Below, one piece after another: positions 40,747 to 49,317 of a stretch of DNA of 64,000 nt (position 1 is the first letter of the stretch; each line of letters begins with the position of its first letter). Source of the stretch: Solibacillus merdavium (GTDB taxonomy: Bacteria; Bacillota; Bacilli; Bacillales_A; Planococcaceae); contig NZ_JACSPW010000007.1 in the NCBI RefSeq assembly GCF_014836935.1, positions 1-64,000 of the forward strand. The letters are read 5' to 3'. Under the pieces are notes generated by a model, which did not search any database, was not told the origin of the DNA, and worked only from the letters and a program-made list of their open reading frames with translations. Position numbers and translations under genes: made by a program.

Positions 40747-41565
40747 ATGAACATATTCGAGGCAAATCAAGCATGCAAGCAGATTGACGGAATCATGATT
40801 CTTAAAGAAGTCTCTTTAAGCATTTCAAAAGGTGAGAAGGTAGCAATCACCGGAAATAATGGATCCGGGAAAAGCAGCCTTTTAAAACTCATTGGTGGTA
40901 TATATGAAGAAACTGCCGGGAAAGTGAAAAGATTTCAAAATAACATAGGATATGTACCTGAACATTTTCCAGAAAGTATAAGGTTCAAATTACAGGACTA
41001 TTTAATTTTAATGGGGAAAATGACTAATAAATCAGATGAAGAAATGTTTAAAAGAATTGCGAATTATGCTGAGTTATTTTCCATTACAGAATTTCTAACG
41101 ACCCCTTTAAATCATTGTTCAAAAGGGACAAAGCAGAAAGCTGGAATTATCCAGGCATTGCTGAAGAACCCTGATTTATTATTACTGGATGAGCCGCTTA
41201 CTGGGTTGGATGATAAAGCAAAAATTGAGCTTACTAATCAGCTAAGTTTACTTTCAGGAGATAAAACGATTATTTTTACTGCTCATGAGCCACTACTAAT
41301 TGAAAGAATAGCAAATAGAGTTTTAACTGTAGAAAGTGGAAGAATTGTCTCTGATTCTACTGTGAAGGGCAATAAGGAGAAATTTATTTGTATAAGGGCG
41401 AAAATCCCTGCTAGGGAGATAATTGAAGATATTCCTTCTATTAAATACAAAGTTATAGGGATGAATTCTGTTGAAATAATTGTTTCAACTAAAGAGTCTG
41501 ATAAGGTATTGGCTATATTGCTTAATAGAGGATGCTCGATATTAGAACTAACAGAGAAGAGGTAG
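40747..41565 (+). CDS. ABC transporter ATP-binding protein
   Basis: About 272 residues. Walker A GNNGSGKSSLLKLIGG, Walker B LLLLDEPLTGLD and His-switch FTAHEPLL are present; the signature is the unusual HCSKGTKQKAGIIQA. The C-terminal ~60 residues are an extra beta-rich domain often found in exporters of the YhaQ/CcmA type. It pairs with the TTG-started permease four bases downstream. ATG 40747 has GGAAGTGG upstream; a longer frame from 40693 lacks a site. The transported substrate is unknown. Confidence 0.82.
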   Translation: MNIFEANQACKQIDGIMILKEVSLSISKGEKVAITGNNGSGKSSLLKLIGGIYEETAGKVKRFQNNIGYVPEHFPESIRFKLQDYLILMGKMTNKSDEEMFKRIANYAELFSITEFLTTPLNHCSKGTKQKAGIIQALLKNPDLLLLDEPLTGLDDKAKIELTNQLSLLSGDKTIIFTAHEPLLIERIANRVLTVESGRIVSDSTVKGNKEKFICIRAKIPAREIIEDIPSIKYKVIGMNSVEIIVSTKESDKVLAILLNRGCSILELTEKR

Positions 41566-41569
41566 TAAT

Positions 41570-42274
41570 TTGTCAGCATTTATCCGTTACCAATTGATAA
41601 GCTTTGTACGTTCATTAAAATTTATCCCTCCCTTTGCTATTTTTTTTGTATGGGTGTTTATTTTATATGCCTATAAAAATGTACCGATCCTCAGTAGTTA
41701 CGGTGCATCTTCAATTGCAATGTACTTAATCATGACATGGATTACAATGTCCATTTTTACGTTGGATGAAGAGAGTGAAAAGCATATTTTAATCTCACAT
41801 CTAAAGAGAAAGGTGAGTTACTTATTTGGCAAATGGCTAACTATTCTAGTAATAATGATGCCTTTACTTTTATTTGCAATTTTTTACCCGATCTTTACAG
41901 AAAGTTTTAAAGGGGATATGTCACTTAAGCTATATGTTTATGCATTTTACAGCCATTTAGCCTTTATGACATTTGGGATATTAGTTGGAACCCTATTTTC
42001 GGCTACAAAACTTGCTACAAAAAAATATGCCTGGCTTTCTTCTGTATTAATAATCGTAGTTTCACTCTCCTCAAAATCAATTATCGAGATATCTTCGTTT
42101 TTTAAATGGATTATGTGGATCTTCCCACCTGTGTTCAAGGTAATTGGGTATATGGAAGGGGAAGATCAAGTTCTATTAAATACATCAGTAATCATTGATA
42201 GTGTGTTTGTAGCTATTTATCTAATCATCGTAGCTGTTATGTTAGTTTCTCTATTTAGAAAAAAAGAGAGGTAG
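41570..42274 (+). CDS. ABC transporter permease of the exporter pair
   Basis: 234 residues with six membrane spans. It has no EAA loop, consistent with an ABC-2-like exporter. The TTG start follows GAGGTAGTAAT and lies four bases from the ATPase stop, so they are co-translated. No resemblance to named families beyond the general ABC-2 organisation. A terminator-like hairpin (AAACGCTAA/TTAACGTTT) follows near 42283. Confidence 0.72.
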   Translation: MSAFIRYQLISFVRSLKFIPPFAIFFVWVFILYAYKNVPILSSYGASSIAMYLIMTWITMSIFTLDEESEKHILISHLKRKVSYLFGKWLTILVIMMPLLLFAIFYPIFTESFKGDMSLKLYVYAFYSHLAFMTFGILVGTLFSATKLATKKYAWLSSVLIIVVSLSSKSIIEISSFFKWIMWIFPPVFKVIGYMEGEDQVLLNTSVIIDSVFVAIYLIIVAVMLVSLFRKKER

Positions 42275-42282
42275 AGGATTAA

Positions 42283-42313
42283 AAAACGCTAACCGGAATG
42301 ATTAACGTTTTAT
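42283..42313 (+). terminator. weak terminator hairpin
   Basis: AAACGCTAA and TTAACGTTT form a 9-base stem with one mismatch, followed by TATAG rather than a proper T-run. Confidence 0.4.
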
Positions 42314-42358
42314 AGTTGATTGAGGGACTCGCGGACATTGAATATTGCGTTTCTAAAT

Positions 42359-42601
42359 TTAATATAGAGTAGGAGTCGGAGGAGAGCAATGGAAGGAAAC
42401 AATATCTCTTAAAGCTATTGAATATTCATTCCATCTTCCACCGAAAAACCTATAGCCATAAGCCCTTTCATGGCCAACGGATGTTAAAAAGAACCAAAAA
42501 TTATCTCCGTTTCGAAGCCACATATATGTGAAACGATATATACAATTATCGAGCCCCCTAGTATTCTGACCATAGAAAGGTGTTTGTTCCATATTTCGCA
42601 T
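42359..42601 (-). CDS. small protein with GGRW-type fold
   Basis: 80 residues rich in aromatic and polar residues: NCIYRFTYMWLRNGDNFWFF, then AYGYRFFGGRWNEYSIALRD and IVSFHC. From memory it resembles the short Bacillus proteins of unknown function that end in a GYRW-x-GxxW-x-Y-x-(I/L)-DLRxIxSFxCF pattern. AAAGGAGTAGATCTTGACTT lies upstream of the ATG with long spacing, so the start is uncertain. Orphan gene. Confidence 0.5.
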   Translation of the reverse strand: MRNMEQTPFYGQNTRGLDNCIYRFTYMWLRNGDNFWFFLTSVGHERAYGYRFFGGRWNEYSIALRDIVSFHCSPPTPTLY

Positions 42602-42871
42602 AAGTCAAGATCTACTCCTTTTGAAATTAGATATTTGACTAGTTTATGCTCAGGACAAAGCACGGGTTGGATGAATGCCCAAGGTAATTGATAGCATCCA
42701 TCGAGGCTGTAGTAATAGAACGTTTACGCTTAAGGGACATTCGGGCGCTTTTCGGTAGTGACCCCTTAACGTTATATTTTTATTTGAAAAAAAGTCGAAA
42801 AGGTTTAAAAGCGGTAATGGAGATTTGATAATTTATTGCTTTGTGCTAACGATAGGTAGGGGGAAGGAATA
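42602..42871. other. intergenic stretch with a partial CAATCGGGCGC repeat
   Basis: ATTCGGGCGCTTTTCGG near 42738 is a truncated copy of the dispersed repeat; the rest shows no gene. Confidence 0.35.
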
Positions 42872-43279
42872 GTGAAAAAACTTATATGTCTGTTCTTTTG
42901 TGTAGTTCTTTTATCGGGGTGCAATGATGATATTAGAAGCTATGAGTATGTTGGAGAAGGTGATAATTGGAAGGTAGTTTATAAGTATAAAGTCAACTAT
43001 CTCCAAAATGGTGACAATCGGAGCGAAAATGAGATGAGAATAAACTATATAGGCGAAATTGAGAAACTACAAGATGGAGAAGTAATTGAAGTTACTTATA
43101 AAATTGGACAAAAAAGTGGTTCACAAACTTTAAAAGTTGAGGATGTAAGTGAATCTTTAAATATTGGAAGTGCTGGTGGTCTCAATGCTTCTACTTTGGA
43201 AGGAAGCGAAGTTGGTATAATTACAGTGTCATGGGGTGAAAATTACGAGGAGTTTGAAATTAAAAGTTCTAAAGAATGA
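42872..43279 (+). CDS. lipoprotein of unknown function
   Basis: 135 residues with MKKLICLFFCVVLLSGCNDD, a lipoprotein signal with lipobox LSGC. The mature part is beta-rich and acidic (WKVVYKYKVNYLQNGDN, KLQDGEVIEVTYKIG), with a possible immunoglobulin-like fold; no family is recognised. GTG start after GGGGGAAGGAATA. Similar in style to the lipoproteins at 394 and 43741. Confidence 0.72.
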   Translation: MKKLICLFFCVVLLSGCNDDIRSYEYVGEGDNWKVVYKYKVNYLQNGDNRSENEMRINYIGEIEKLQDGEVIEVTYKIGQKSGSQTLKVEDVSESLNIGSAGGLNASTLEGSEVGIITVSWGENYEEFEIKSSKE

Positions 43280-43343
43280 GAGAATTAATCTACTATGAGA
43301 TGCATAAGCTATTCTCAAAATTATTGCGTTATGCCCATTTAAC

Positions 43344-43562
43344 TTAAACGTCTTTCTGATATTTTTTATTCTGAATAGCAAAGTACATCCAAATCAAAAC
43401 TAAAATAGTAGTAGGTCCATTTACTGAAGAGAAATTTATATTAAATATCCACTTAATCAAGCCTTGGGTAATTATAGATAGTAGTGTCAAAGCGATGACT
43501 AAAAGCAACGAGTGTAATATTAATTTTGGGAGTCGTATTTGAGAAAGTCTTGGAAAATTCAT
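43344..43562 (-). CDS. small two-span membrane protein
   Basis: 72 residues: ILHSLLLVIALTLLSIITQG and TTILVLIWMYFAI are hydrophobic; the C-terminus is KKYQKDV. GGAGGTGGTAAAAT precedes ATG. No family is recognised. Confidence 0.6.
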   Translation of the reverse strand: MNFPRLSQIRLPKLILHSLLLVIALTLLSIITQGLIKWIFNINFSSVNGPTTILVLIWMYFAIQNKKYQKDV

Positions 43563-43740
43563 ATTTTACCACCTCCGTGTTAAAAATATTCTAATAATTC
43601 AATTATACACTTCCTGTTAAATTAAAGTAAAATTCATTCCCAAGCAGTTTTTTAGTGGTCCATCGTTACAAATAATGGTATTTTATTTTTGCATGTAATA
43701 GTAAAATAATACAAAAATAGATGTATTTTGGGGTATAAGT

Positions 43741-44241
43741 ATGAAAAAATTTAGTTTGTTATTCACGGGTTTATTTTTTCTATTATTGACAGCCTGTAGT
43801 AATGAAGAACCTTCCATAGAAATTGAAGTAAAAGTTTCTTCAATCAGTGATGAAGAATACAGTAAAGTTGGTGCCACTCAAGATTTAATTGATCCAAAGC
43901 AAGAAGATTTTAAGGTACTTGAATATACATTTAATATGAAACACACAAATGCTGTGATAAATCGACACATTGAGAGTTTTGAAGATTGGAGAAACGCGCT
44001 AAATAGCATAGATGAAATTGACCGATATTGGTATGGAGGTGGTTCATCAAGAGATAACGAATCTGAAAACTTTTCGGAATATCAAACTAAACTTGTTTAT
44101 TACGCAAAAGGTTTATCTGAAGAGGAACTTAAGGAAGCGTTTAGTAATTCAAAGACTACAGTAACGTGGGTTGATAAAGAAAATGAACAAATAATAAAAC
44201 AGTACAAAATAGCAGATTTAATAGAGTTTAGTAACGAGTAA
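43741..44241 (+). CDS. lipoprotein of unknown function
   Basis: 166 residues. The signal peptide MKKFSLLFTGLFFLLLTACS gives lipobox LTAC. The mature part includes EPSIEIEVKVSSISDEEYSK and several acidic helices. No family is recognised. The ATG at 43741 has a weak GGGG before it. It stands apart from the following membrane-protein gene by about 70 bases. Confidence 0.7.
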   Translation: MKKFSLLFTGLFFLLLTACSNEEPSIEIEVKVSSISDEEYSKVGATQDLIDPKQEDFKVLEYTFNMKHTNAVINRHIESFEDWRNALNSIDEIDRYWYGGGSSRDNESENFSEYQTKLVYYAKGLSEEELKEAFSNSKTTVTWVDKENEQIIKQYKIADLIEFSNE

Positions 44242-44314
44242 GAAGGTTTTATTCGAATATGGGGTTATTGTGAGATAATAGTGAACATAAAAAGTGTAAG
44301 GGGTATGGTAGTAA

Positions 44315-44743
44315 ATGGAGCCGACAATCTTAATCGGGTTATTTTTTATTACAACAATTATTTTTGCAGTAGGTCTACTAACCTTTTTATTGCCAAAGAG
44401 AGTTAGGAAGTTTGTTTGGATTATATTGGGCACCATTTTAATTTGTAGTTATATCTATCAAGGGACAATTAGACCGTTGATTATTGAGCAACAAACTGAA
44501 AAAGCAATAGAAGTATTAGAGGGGCATTTAGAAGAAAAATATCCAATGGATTCATGGAGAATTACAGATACAGATGACTTTAGAATAGAATCTGTTATAA
44601 ATCTTCATGTAATTTTCGATAGTGAGCCAAAAGTAGTTTATGATTATACAGTTGAAGATACAGCGGTAAGACAAGTAAATATGTGGACAGTATCAGGCAA
44701 ATCGGTAGAAGAAAGTGGAATTGAACCACAACATGCCGAGTAA
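44315..44743 (+). CDS. membrane protein with extracytoplasmic domain
   Basis: 142 residues with two N-terminal spans (LIGLFFITTIIFAVGLLTFL, FVWIILGTILICSYIYQG) and a C-terminal polar domain (about 68-142) containing DSWRITDTDDFRIESVINLH. No family is recognised. An AAGGGG lies 12 bases upstream, rather far; the start could be slightly different. A terminator follows at 44785. Confidence 0.6.
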   Translation: MEPTILIGLFFITTIIFAVGLLTFLLPKRVRKFVWIILGTILICSYIYQGTIRPLIIEQQTEKAIEVLEGHLEEKYPMDSWRITDTDDFRIESVINLHVIFDSEPKVVYDYTVEDTAVRQVNMWTVSGKSVEESGIEPQHAE

Positions 44744-44784
44744 TGATAGCAAGCTCAATATGAAGTTGTCGTAGTATAAAAATA

Positions 44785-44825
44785 AAGAACGAGTTTCCAT
44801 GAGGGAATCCGTTCTTTTTATTTTT
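44785..44825 (+). terminator. rho-independent terminator
   Basis: AAAGAACG with inner GTTTCC pairs with GGAATCCGTTCTTT, followed by TTATTTTTT. It serves the plus-strand gene ending at 44743 and abuts a minus-strand remnant. Confidence 0.7.
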
Positions 44826-44941
44826 TATTTACTTAATAATTCCCATTGTTCGATGAAACTAGCCGTTAATTTCTCTACTTCTTCTTCACTCGGAATATGG
44901 CTCAGTCTACCAGCAGTATTTAATTTATGAAGAGTTAGAAG
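44825..44941 (-). pseudogene. C-terminal remnant of a lost gene
   Basis: A 38-codon minus-strand frame between TAG (44942) and TAA (44825) reads LHKLNTAGRLSHIPSEEEVE followed by KLTASFIEQWELLSK. It looks like genuine protein (amphipathic helix, natural stop), but there is no start or upstream coding sequence. Family not identified. Confidence 0.4.
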
Positions 44942-45047
44942 CTAGATAGGTTATATTTGGTGTTTACCGGAATAACTCTTTGTGTTATTTTTTACATTAA
45001 ATGTAATATTATTCGACTCTTCATAAGAAATTATATGGGGGAATGGT

Positions 45048-45914
45048 ATGTTAATTGTAGGTTTATTGCTATACATAGCACTTTTATTTATTTTACTGAA
45101 GGTAAACTTCTATGTAGGGCTCGGCTTTATTTTTGTAACATCGATTGTTTTTAAGAGTATTTTTCCACAGCTGAAAGGGTACATCGGGGAGCAGAGGATT
45201 CGAAAATTACTGGATAAATTAAGTGAGGAAACTACAGTTTACAATGACCTGTATGTACCTAAAAAGAATGGGGAAATGACACAGGTGGATCATGTTTTGC
45301 TTTCGACTTACGGACTTTTCGTAATCGAAACAAAAAATTACACAGGGTGGATTTTTGGAGACGAAAATCAAAGGAATTGGACTCAAACAATTTACAATAA
45401 AAAATCTCGTTTCTATAATCCAGTTATGCAAAATAATACGCATGTAAAAGCATTGCAGCACTACTTAAATATGGAGGTGCCAATACATTCAATTATTGTT
45501 TTTTCAAATGCGGCTACGTTCAAATTTAAAGAACCATTTCAAACAGCGCATGTTATTCAAACCAAGCATTTAAAACGTACAATCGAACAATTTAAAACAA
45601 AGGAAATCTCTTCAGAGCAACTGAGCCGAATTTCGCAACTTCTGAAAGCTTTAGTTCCTGAAACGAAGCAACAAAAGAATGAAATTAAAAAGCAACACTT
45701 GGAGCATGTGAAGAAGATTTCAAAACCTGCAAGGAAAAAAGCGAGTAAGGTGCAGGTGAAGCCGGTTTCTGCAGGAGCTGCTAGTGTTGAACCAGAAACT
45801 TGTCCGAAATGCGGCAGTAATTTAATTTTACGAACTGGTAAACGCGGATCCTTTTATGGGTGTCAGGGCTTTCCAAAGTGCCGATTTACGAGGGATGCAA
45901 TATTAGGGAAATAA
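45048..45914 (+). CDS. NERD domain protein with topoisomerase-type zinc ribbon
   Basis: 288 residues. Two hydrophobic helices at the N-terminus (about 2-36), then a NERD nuclease-like domain with GYIGEQRIRKLLDKL, TQVDHVLLSTYGLFVIETKN and YTGWIFGDE containing the D...E-x-K catalytic core, followed by a basic linker, and a C-terminal four-Cys zinc ribbon (CPKCGSNLILRTGKRGSFYG, then CQGFPKCRFTRD) like those of topoisomerase I. Together these suggest a membrane-tethered DNA-processing enzyme. GGGGGAATGGT precedes ATG. Possibly tied to DNA uptake or foreign DNA turnover, which is inference. Confidence 0.85.
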   Translation: MLIVGLLLYIALLFILLKVNFYVGLGFIFVTSIVFKSIFPQLKGYIGEQRIRKLLDKLSEETTVYNDLYVPKKNGEMTQVDHVLLSTYGLFVIETKNYTGWIFGDENQRNWTQTIYNKKSRFYNPVMQNNTHVKALQHYLNMEVPIHSIIVFSNAATFKFKEPFQTAHVIQTKHLKRTIEQFKTKEISSEQLSRISQLLKALVPETKQQKNEIKKQHLEHVKKISKPARKKASKVQVKPVSAGAASVEPETCPKCGSNLILRTGKRGSFYGCQGFPKCRFTRDAILGK

Positions 45915-46006
45915 AATGAAGAACTACCTCACTTTGAACTATCATTGGCTTAAACGCTACTGACAATTTATAATAAAGCGATATGAGGTTAAAAGGAGTT
46001 TTTTAG

Positions 46007-46318
46007 ATGACTACAATGAATACACGCTATAAAATTACACGTCACGACCAACAAGGAAATCCAACGCTAAGCCTGGAAGAATGCCAAAGCTTCTTTGCAA
46101 AGCTATCGGATTTTGAGTATCATGATTCGTTTGGTGCCAGTCAGGATGGTGTCCATATGAAGATTAAAGGCCACTTTTTCATGTGGCAAGTGGAAGATGT
46201 ACAGGTTCCGTTCCGTTTTTATGAGGGGGAGCTTTATGTGGCAGTGTCCCACCCGGCCGTTTTGGATAAAACTAAGGAAGTTGCGCGCAGCTTGGAAGCA
46301 AATTATATCGAAGGTTAA
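46007..46318 (+). CDS. small soluble protein of unknown function
   Basis: 103 residues, all beta plus one helix. Sequence landmarks are TLSLEECQSFFAKLSDFEYH, HMKIKGHFFMWQVEDVQVPF and RFYEGELYVAVSHPAV. No family is recognised. AAAGGAGTTTTTTAG precedes the ATG. A perfect terminator follows at 46329, so the gene is monocistronic. Confidence 0.6.
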   Translation: MTTMNTRYKITRHDQQGNPTLSLEECQSFFAKLSDFEYHDSFGASQDGVHMKIKGHFFMWQVEDVQVPFRFYEGELYVAVSHPAVLDKTKEVARSLEANYIEG

Positions 46319-46328
46319 TCGATCATAA

Positions 46329-46372
46329 CTAGGAAAAGAGAGATTCGTTTCTTTCTTTTCCTAGTTTTTTTA
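46329..46372 (+). terminator. rho-independent terminator
   Basis: CTAGGAAAAGA pairs with TCTTTTCCTAG across a short loop and runs into TTTTTTT. Confidence 0.85.
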
Positions 46373-46530
46373 TGAGATAATAAATCATTTTTTTAACAAA
46401 CAAATACGTAATTTAATCAATTTATAAGAATAATTTACTGAAAATTAATAAAAATAAGATATTATAAGAATAAGTTAGTTAGCTAGCTATTGCTGATTGA
46501 ACTTAAATTGCTAATATAGGAGGAGAAAAA

Positions 46531-47706
46531 ATGGGTAAAAACCGTACGACACGTGTTCTGTTTTCATGGGTACTAATTCTTTTCATTTTCGTTCAGCCTC
46601 TTCAGTCTATGGGAACGCATGCAGCGAGTGGGGACGGGTCATCCTCGTCACCTTATTCGGTTTCGCAGGCAATCAGCAATCAAAATAACAGCGTTAAAAC
46701 AGTACAAGGCTATGTGGTGGGTCAACCGACAGCAACAACGACCGTCCTGACAAGCAATTTTCCGAATGACTATGCAATAGCCATTGCGGACAGTGCGACC
46801 GAAACGAATACAACCAAGATGATCTATGTTCAGCTGCCGACTTCTTTCAGATCTACTTTCGGCTTAAAAATAAATCCGTCCTTAATGGGCAAAAGCGTGA
46901 AAATCACGGGCACATTGACAGCCTACTTTTCACATGCGGGTATGAAAAACGGGACAGCGTTTGTACTGCAGGACGGAAATCCGACAAATCCCGTACCAAA
47001 CCCGGAACCTCCTCCAACAACAGGCGACTATTATAGTGCGGCTTACGGTAAAACAGGGGCAGCATTAAAAACGGCATTACACAATATTATTGATGATCAT
47101 ACAGAAATTTCGTATTCGAACGTGTGGGTCGCTCTTCGTGAAACGGATGAAGATCCGAATAACCCGAACAATGTGATTTTACTTTATACAGGACGCTCAC
47201 AAGGGAAATTCACAAACGGCGGGAATGCGAATGATTGGAACCGCGAGCATGTTTGGGCAAAATCACACGGAAACTTCGGGACATCAATGGGGCCAGGTAC
47301 AGACTTGCATCATCTGCGTCCTACCGATGCCAGCGTCAACAGTTCAAGAAGTAATCTCGATTTTGACAATGGGGGCAACGAACATTCAGAAGCAAGAGGC
47401 AACTATTTTGACAACGATTCATGGGAGCCAAGAAATAGTGTGAAAGGCGATGTTGCCCGAATGCTATTTTATATGGCGGTTCGTTATGAGGGAGACAGCG
47501 GAGAACCAGATTTAGAATTAAATAATGTAGTGAATAACGGCTCTGCTCCTTATCATGGGAAATTGTCAGTGTTGCTTCAATGGCATAAAGCAGATCCGGT
47601 AGATGCATTCGAACGTACACGAAATGAAATTATTTATACCGACTATCAGCACAACCGCAATCCATTTATCGACCATCCTGAATGGGTATCTGCGATTTGG
47701 GAATAG
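46531..47706 (+). CDS. secreted endonuclease I family nuclease
   Basis: 391 residues: a signal peptide (about 1-32, ending THA-AS), a beta-rich N-terminal module (40-150, containing VQGYVVGQPTATTTVLTSNF, the DUF6359/OB-like region seen in Bacillus nucleases), a proline-rich linker and an endonuclease I domain with NREHVWAKSHG, DLHHLRPTDASVNSSRSN and VKGDVARMLFYMAVRYEG. His in EHVW and Asn/Arg in SSRSN are the metal-site residues. It should degrade extracellular DNA or RNA for phosphate or nutrition. TAGGAGGAGAAAAA precedes the ATG. Monocistronic. Confidence 0.9.
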   Translation: MGKNRTTRVLFSWVLILFIFVQPLQSMGTHAASGDGSSSSPYSVSQAISNQNNSVKTVQGYVVGQPTATTTVLTSNFPNDYAIAIADSATETNTTKMIYVQLPTSFRSTFGLKINPSLMGKSVKITGTLTAYFSHAGMKNGTAFVLQDGNPTNPVPNPEPPPTTGDYYSAAYGKTGAALKTALHNIIDDHTEISYSNVWVALRETDEDPNNPNNVILLYTGRSQGKFTNGGNANDWNREHVWAKSHGNFGTSMGPGTDLHHLRPTDASVNSSRSNLDFDNGGNEHSEARGNYFDNDSWEPRNSVKGDVARMLFYMAVRYEGDSGEPDLELNNVVNNGSAPYHGKLSVLLQWHKADPVDAFERTRNEIIYTDYQHNRNPFIDHPEWVSAIWE

Positions 47707-47732
47707 TTGTATTCTGATTTATTGTAAAAAAA

Positions 47733-47780
47733 TATACTCTCCTTTACGGTTTTAATGCTGCAAAGGGGAGTATTTTGTTT
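47733..47780 (+). terminator. rho-independent terminator of the nuclease gene
   Basis: ATACTCTCCTTT pairs with AAAGGGGAGTAT, followed by TTTGTTT. The short frame beyond it (about 47770-47882, ending LTKEGFNRIIEKYFFM) has no convincing start. Confidence 0.7.
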
Positions 47781-47927
47781 GGGCATTTTGAAGTGAAAAG
47801 CTTACGTGTTTTAAATGGAAGTAAGGCTATTCTAACGAAAGAAGGATTTAATAGAATAATAGAGAAATACTTCTTCATGTGAGTATTAAATATCGTGGTT
47901 TTATTAATTTACAAGGGGTGGGAAATA

Positions 47928-48110
47928 GTGGAGAAAATCATATGGGTTAAAAGTAATATGCGCACAATCGGTGCAAAGGAAGACGATGGGCTGGCTGAAG
48001 TAAACAAATACTTGGAAGGCGGCTGGAAAGTAAAACATATTTCTGCAAGCGCTATGGGAGATAGCATGGTTTCAGGACAAGCGTATATAGTTATTGAAAA
48101 GGATGAATAA
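47928..48110 (+). CDS. small DUF4177-like protein
   Basis: 60 residues. The core is EVNKYLEGGWKVKHISASAM followed by a strand QAYIVIEKDE, matching from memory the DUF4177 pattern (L-N-x2-(G/A)-x2-GW-x-(V/L)). The function is unknown. GTG 47928 is chosen because AAGGGGTGGG lies just upstream; longer frames lack a site. Monocistronic, followed by a 12-base perfect hairpin at 48123. Confidence 0.6.
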   Translation: MEKIIWVKSNMRTIGAKEDDGLAEVNKYLEGGWKVKHISASAMGDSMVSGQAYIVIEKDE

Positions 48111-48122
48111 TAGTCTTTCTAA

Positions 48123-48160
48123 AAACCTTAGCTAAACGGAAACTCCTATAGCTAAGGTTT
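48123..48160. terminator. hairpin between convergent genes
   Basis: AAACCTTAGCTA and TAGCTAAGGTTT are perfect 12-base arms. The plus-strand continuation lacks a T-run, but it sits where both converging transcripts must end. Confidence 0.6.
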
Positions 48161-48191
48161 CGTCGATTATAAGTGAATTAAATCATTCCGC

Positions 48192-48467
48192 CTAACTAAA
48201 CCTGGCCGTAATCGTTTTGAAAATACCAATGCCGGTAAGTTTCAATATCATTTTTTCATGCCGTAAAAGATATTTCTCCACAAAAATTGCTGAGTTGTCT
48301 ATTTTAAATTCCGCATAGTTATGTAAATCTCTCGGCTTCCCGAAATGAGTCATACATTCCTGAACAGGGGGAGCACAGCACGCAGTCACTTGAATCATTT
48401 TTACGGATACAGGCTTTCCTTTTGACTGAATCCATTGTTTCGTATTAGCATCGAGCTCGATGTGCAA
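48192..48467 (-). CDS. CC/Se-motif family protein (cysteine version)
   Basis: 91 residues. The diagnostic centre is MIQVTACCAPPVQECMTHFG: a CC pair followed by APP and then a third Cys. From memory this is the CC/Se-motif family, in which some bacteria encode selenocysteine at the second position; here it is an ordinary TGC/TGT Cys, so no selenium machinery is needed. A redox or metal-binding role is suspected. TTG start after GAGGG. The four surrounding minus-strand genes do not share its function obviously. Confidence 0.65.
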   Translation of the reverse strand: MHIELDANTKQWIQSKGKPVSVKMIQVTACCAPPVQECMTHFGKPRDLHNYAEFKIDNSAIFVEKYLLRHEKMILKLTGIGIFKTITARFS

Positions 48468-48557
48468 TATAATCCCTCGCTTTCATCCCTTTTAAAATGA
48501 ATATACAACATATTTTAAAATATATGCCAATAAAGAGTAAATTCGCCATCGCAAAAG

Positions 48558-48732
48558 TTCTAATATGTCCGCTCAAACTTCTAATAAAATCTAAAATGTT
48601 CTAATAAAATTGTGATCTGCTAATATGTGTAACCGATCTTCTAAAATAAGTCCTCGATTTTCGAATATCTGTTTCAGAAGTTCTAATAAAGCACCGCGAT
48701 GTTCTAAAATAGCAAAAAAACTTCTAATATCC
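48558..48732. repeat. phased array 1: nine ~20.5-bp units starting TTCTAATA
   Basis: Unit starts at 48558, 48579, 48599, 48618, 48639, 48660, 48681, 48702 and 48722 (spacing 19-21). Each unit begins TTCTAATA or a one-base variant (TGCTAATA, TTCTAAAA, TTCGAATA) and then has 11-13 variable bases. The spacing is two helical turns. No coding capacity. The second array at 49900 has the same number of units. Confidence 0.8.
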
Positions 48733-48773
48733 GCCGTACCCTGTACACAAGGCCACCCCCGAGAAACACCACA

Positions 48774-48803
48774 AAAAAACGAACTACACGAATAGTCCGT
48801 TAC
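48774..48803 (-). terminator. terminator of the PH-domain gene
   Basis: On the minus strand ACGGACTA pairs with TAGTTCGT (one mismatch) followed by TTTTTT. It lies just after the stop at 48816. Confidence 0.6.
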
Positions 48804-48815
48804 CTAAATCTAGCT

Positions 48816-49196
48816 TTACAATGCCAAAATATTCTCAGCCAAAACTCGTTGAACCGCATAAATATTCGTCGCTTTATTGAACTTCTTTTCTATAGGGACG
48901 CTATTGCCGGAAATCCAAATTTTCAACTCCGCATCCAAATCGAATGTGCCGGCTGTTTCGATAGAAAAGTTCGTTATACTTTTGTACGGGATCGATAAAT
49001 ACTCTGTTTTCTTACCAGTCATACCTTGTTTATCAACGAGTATCAATCTTTTATTCGTAAATATAAATGTATCCCTTATTACTTTAAAAGCATGCTTTAC
49101 CGTTTCTCCACTCGTTATAATTTCATGCATATCCTTTTGAACATCTTCTGTCTTCAATTCACTTGCATTGCCCATCAAACCGTCAAAAATACCCAA
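48816..49196 (-). CDS. bacterial PH-domain protein
   Basis: About 126 residues of the bacterial pleckstrin-homology fold (DUF1696/YvbH-like): VIRDTFIFTNKRLILVDKQG followed by KTEYLSIPYKSITNFSIETA and a C-terminal helix NIYAVQRVLAENIL. Typically a cytosolic adaptor of unknown partner. TTG 49196 is preferred, with GAGGTG six bases upstream, giving the usual MGIFDGLMGNASE start; GTG 49205 would put the start within the binding site. Confidence 0.8.
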   Translation of the reverse strand: MGIFDGLMGNASELKTEDVQKDMHEIITSGETVKHAFKVIRDTFIFTNKRLILVDKQGMTGKKTEYLSIPYKSITNFSIETAGTFDLDAELKIWISGNSVPIEKKFNKATNIYAVQRVLAENILAL

Positions 49197-49274
49197 TATG
49201 CTCACCTCATCTTTTTCTGTTTTCTATATATTTTTCACAACATTCATCCAAGCTATACTCGTACAATTATGTAA

Positions 49275-49306
49275 ATAAAAAGAACACGAAAGTAATCCCG
49301 TGTTCT
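49275..49306 (-). terminator. terminator of the HEAT-repeat gene
   Basis: Read on the minus strand, AGAACACG and CGTGTTCT form a perfect stem followed by TTTTTATTT, 11 bases after the stop at 49318. Confidence 0.75.
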
Positions 49307-49317
49307 CCCAAATAGAC

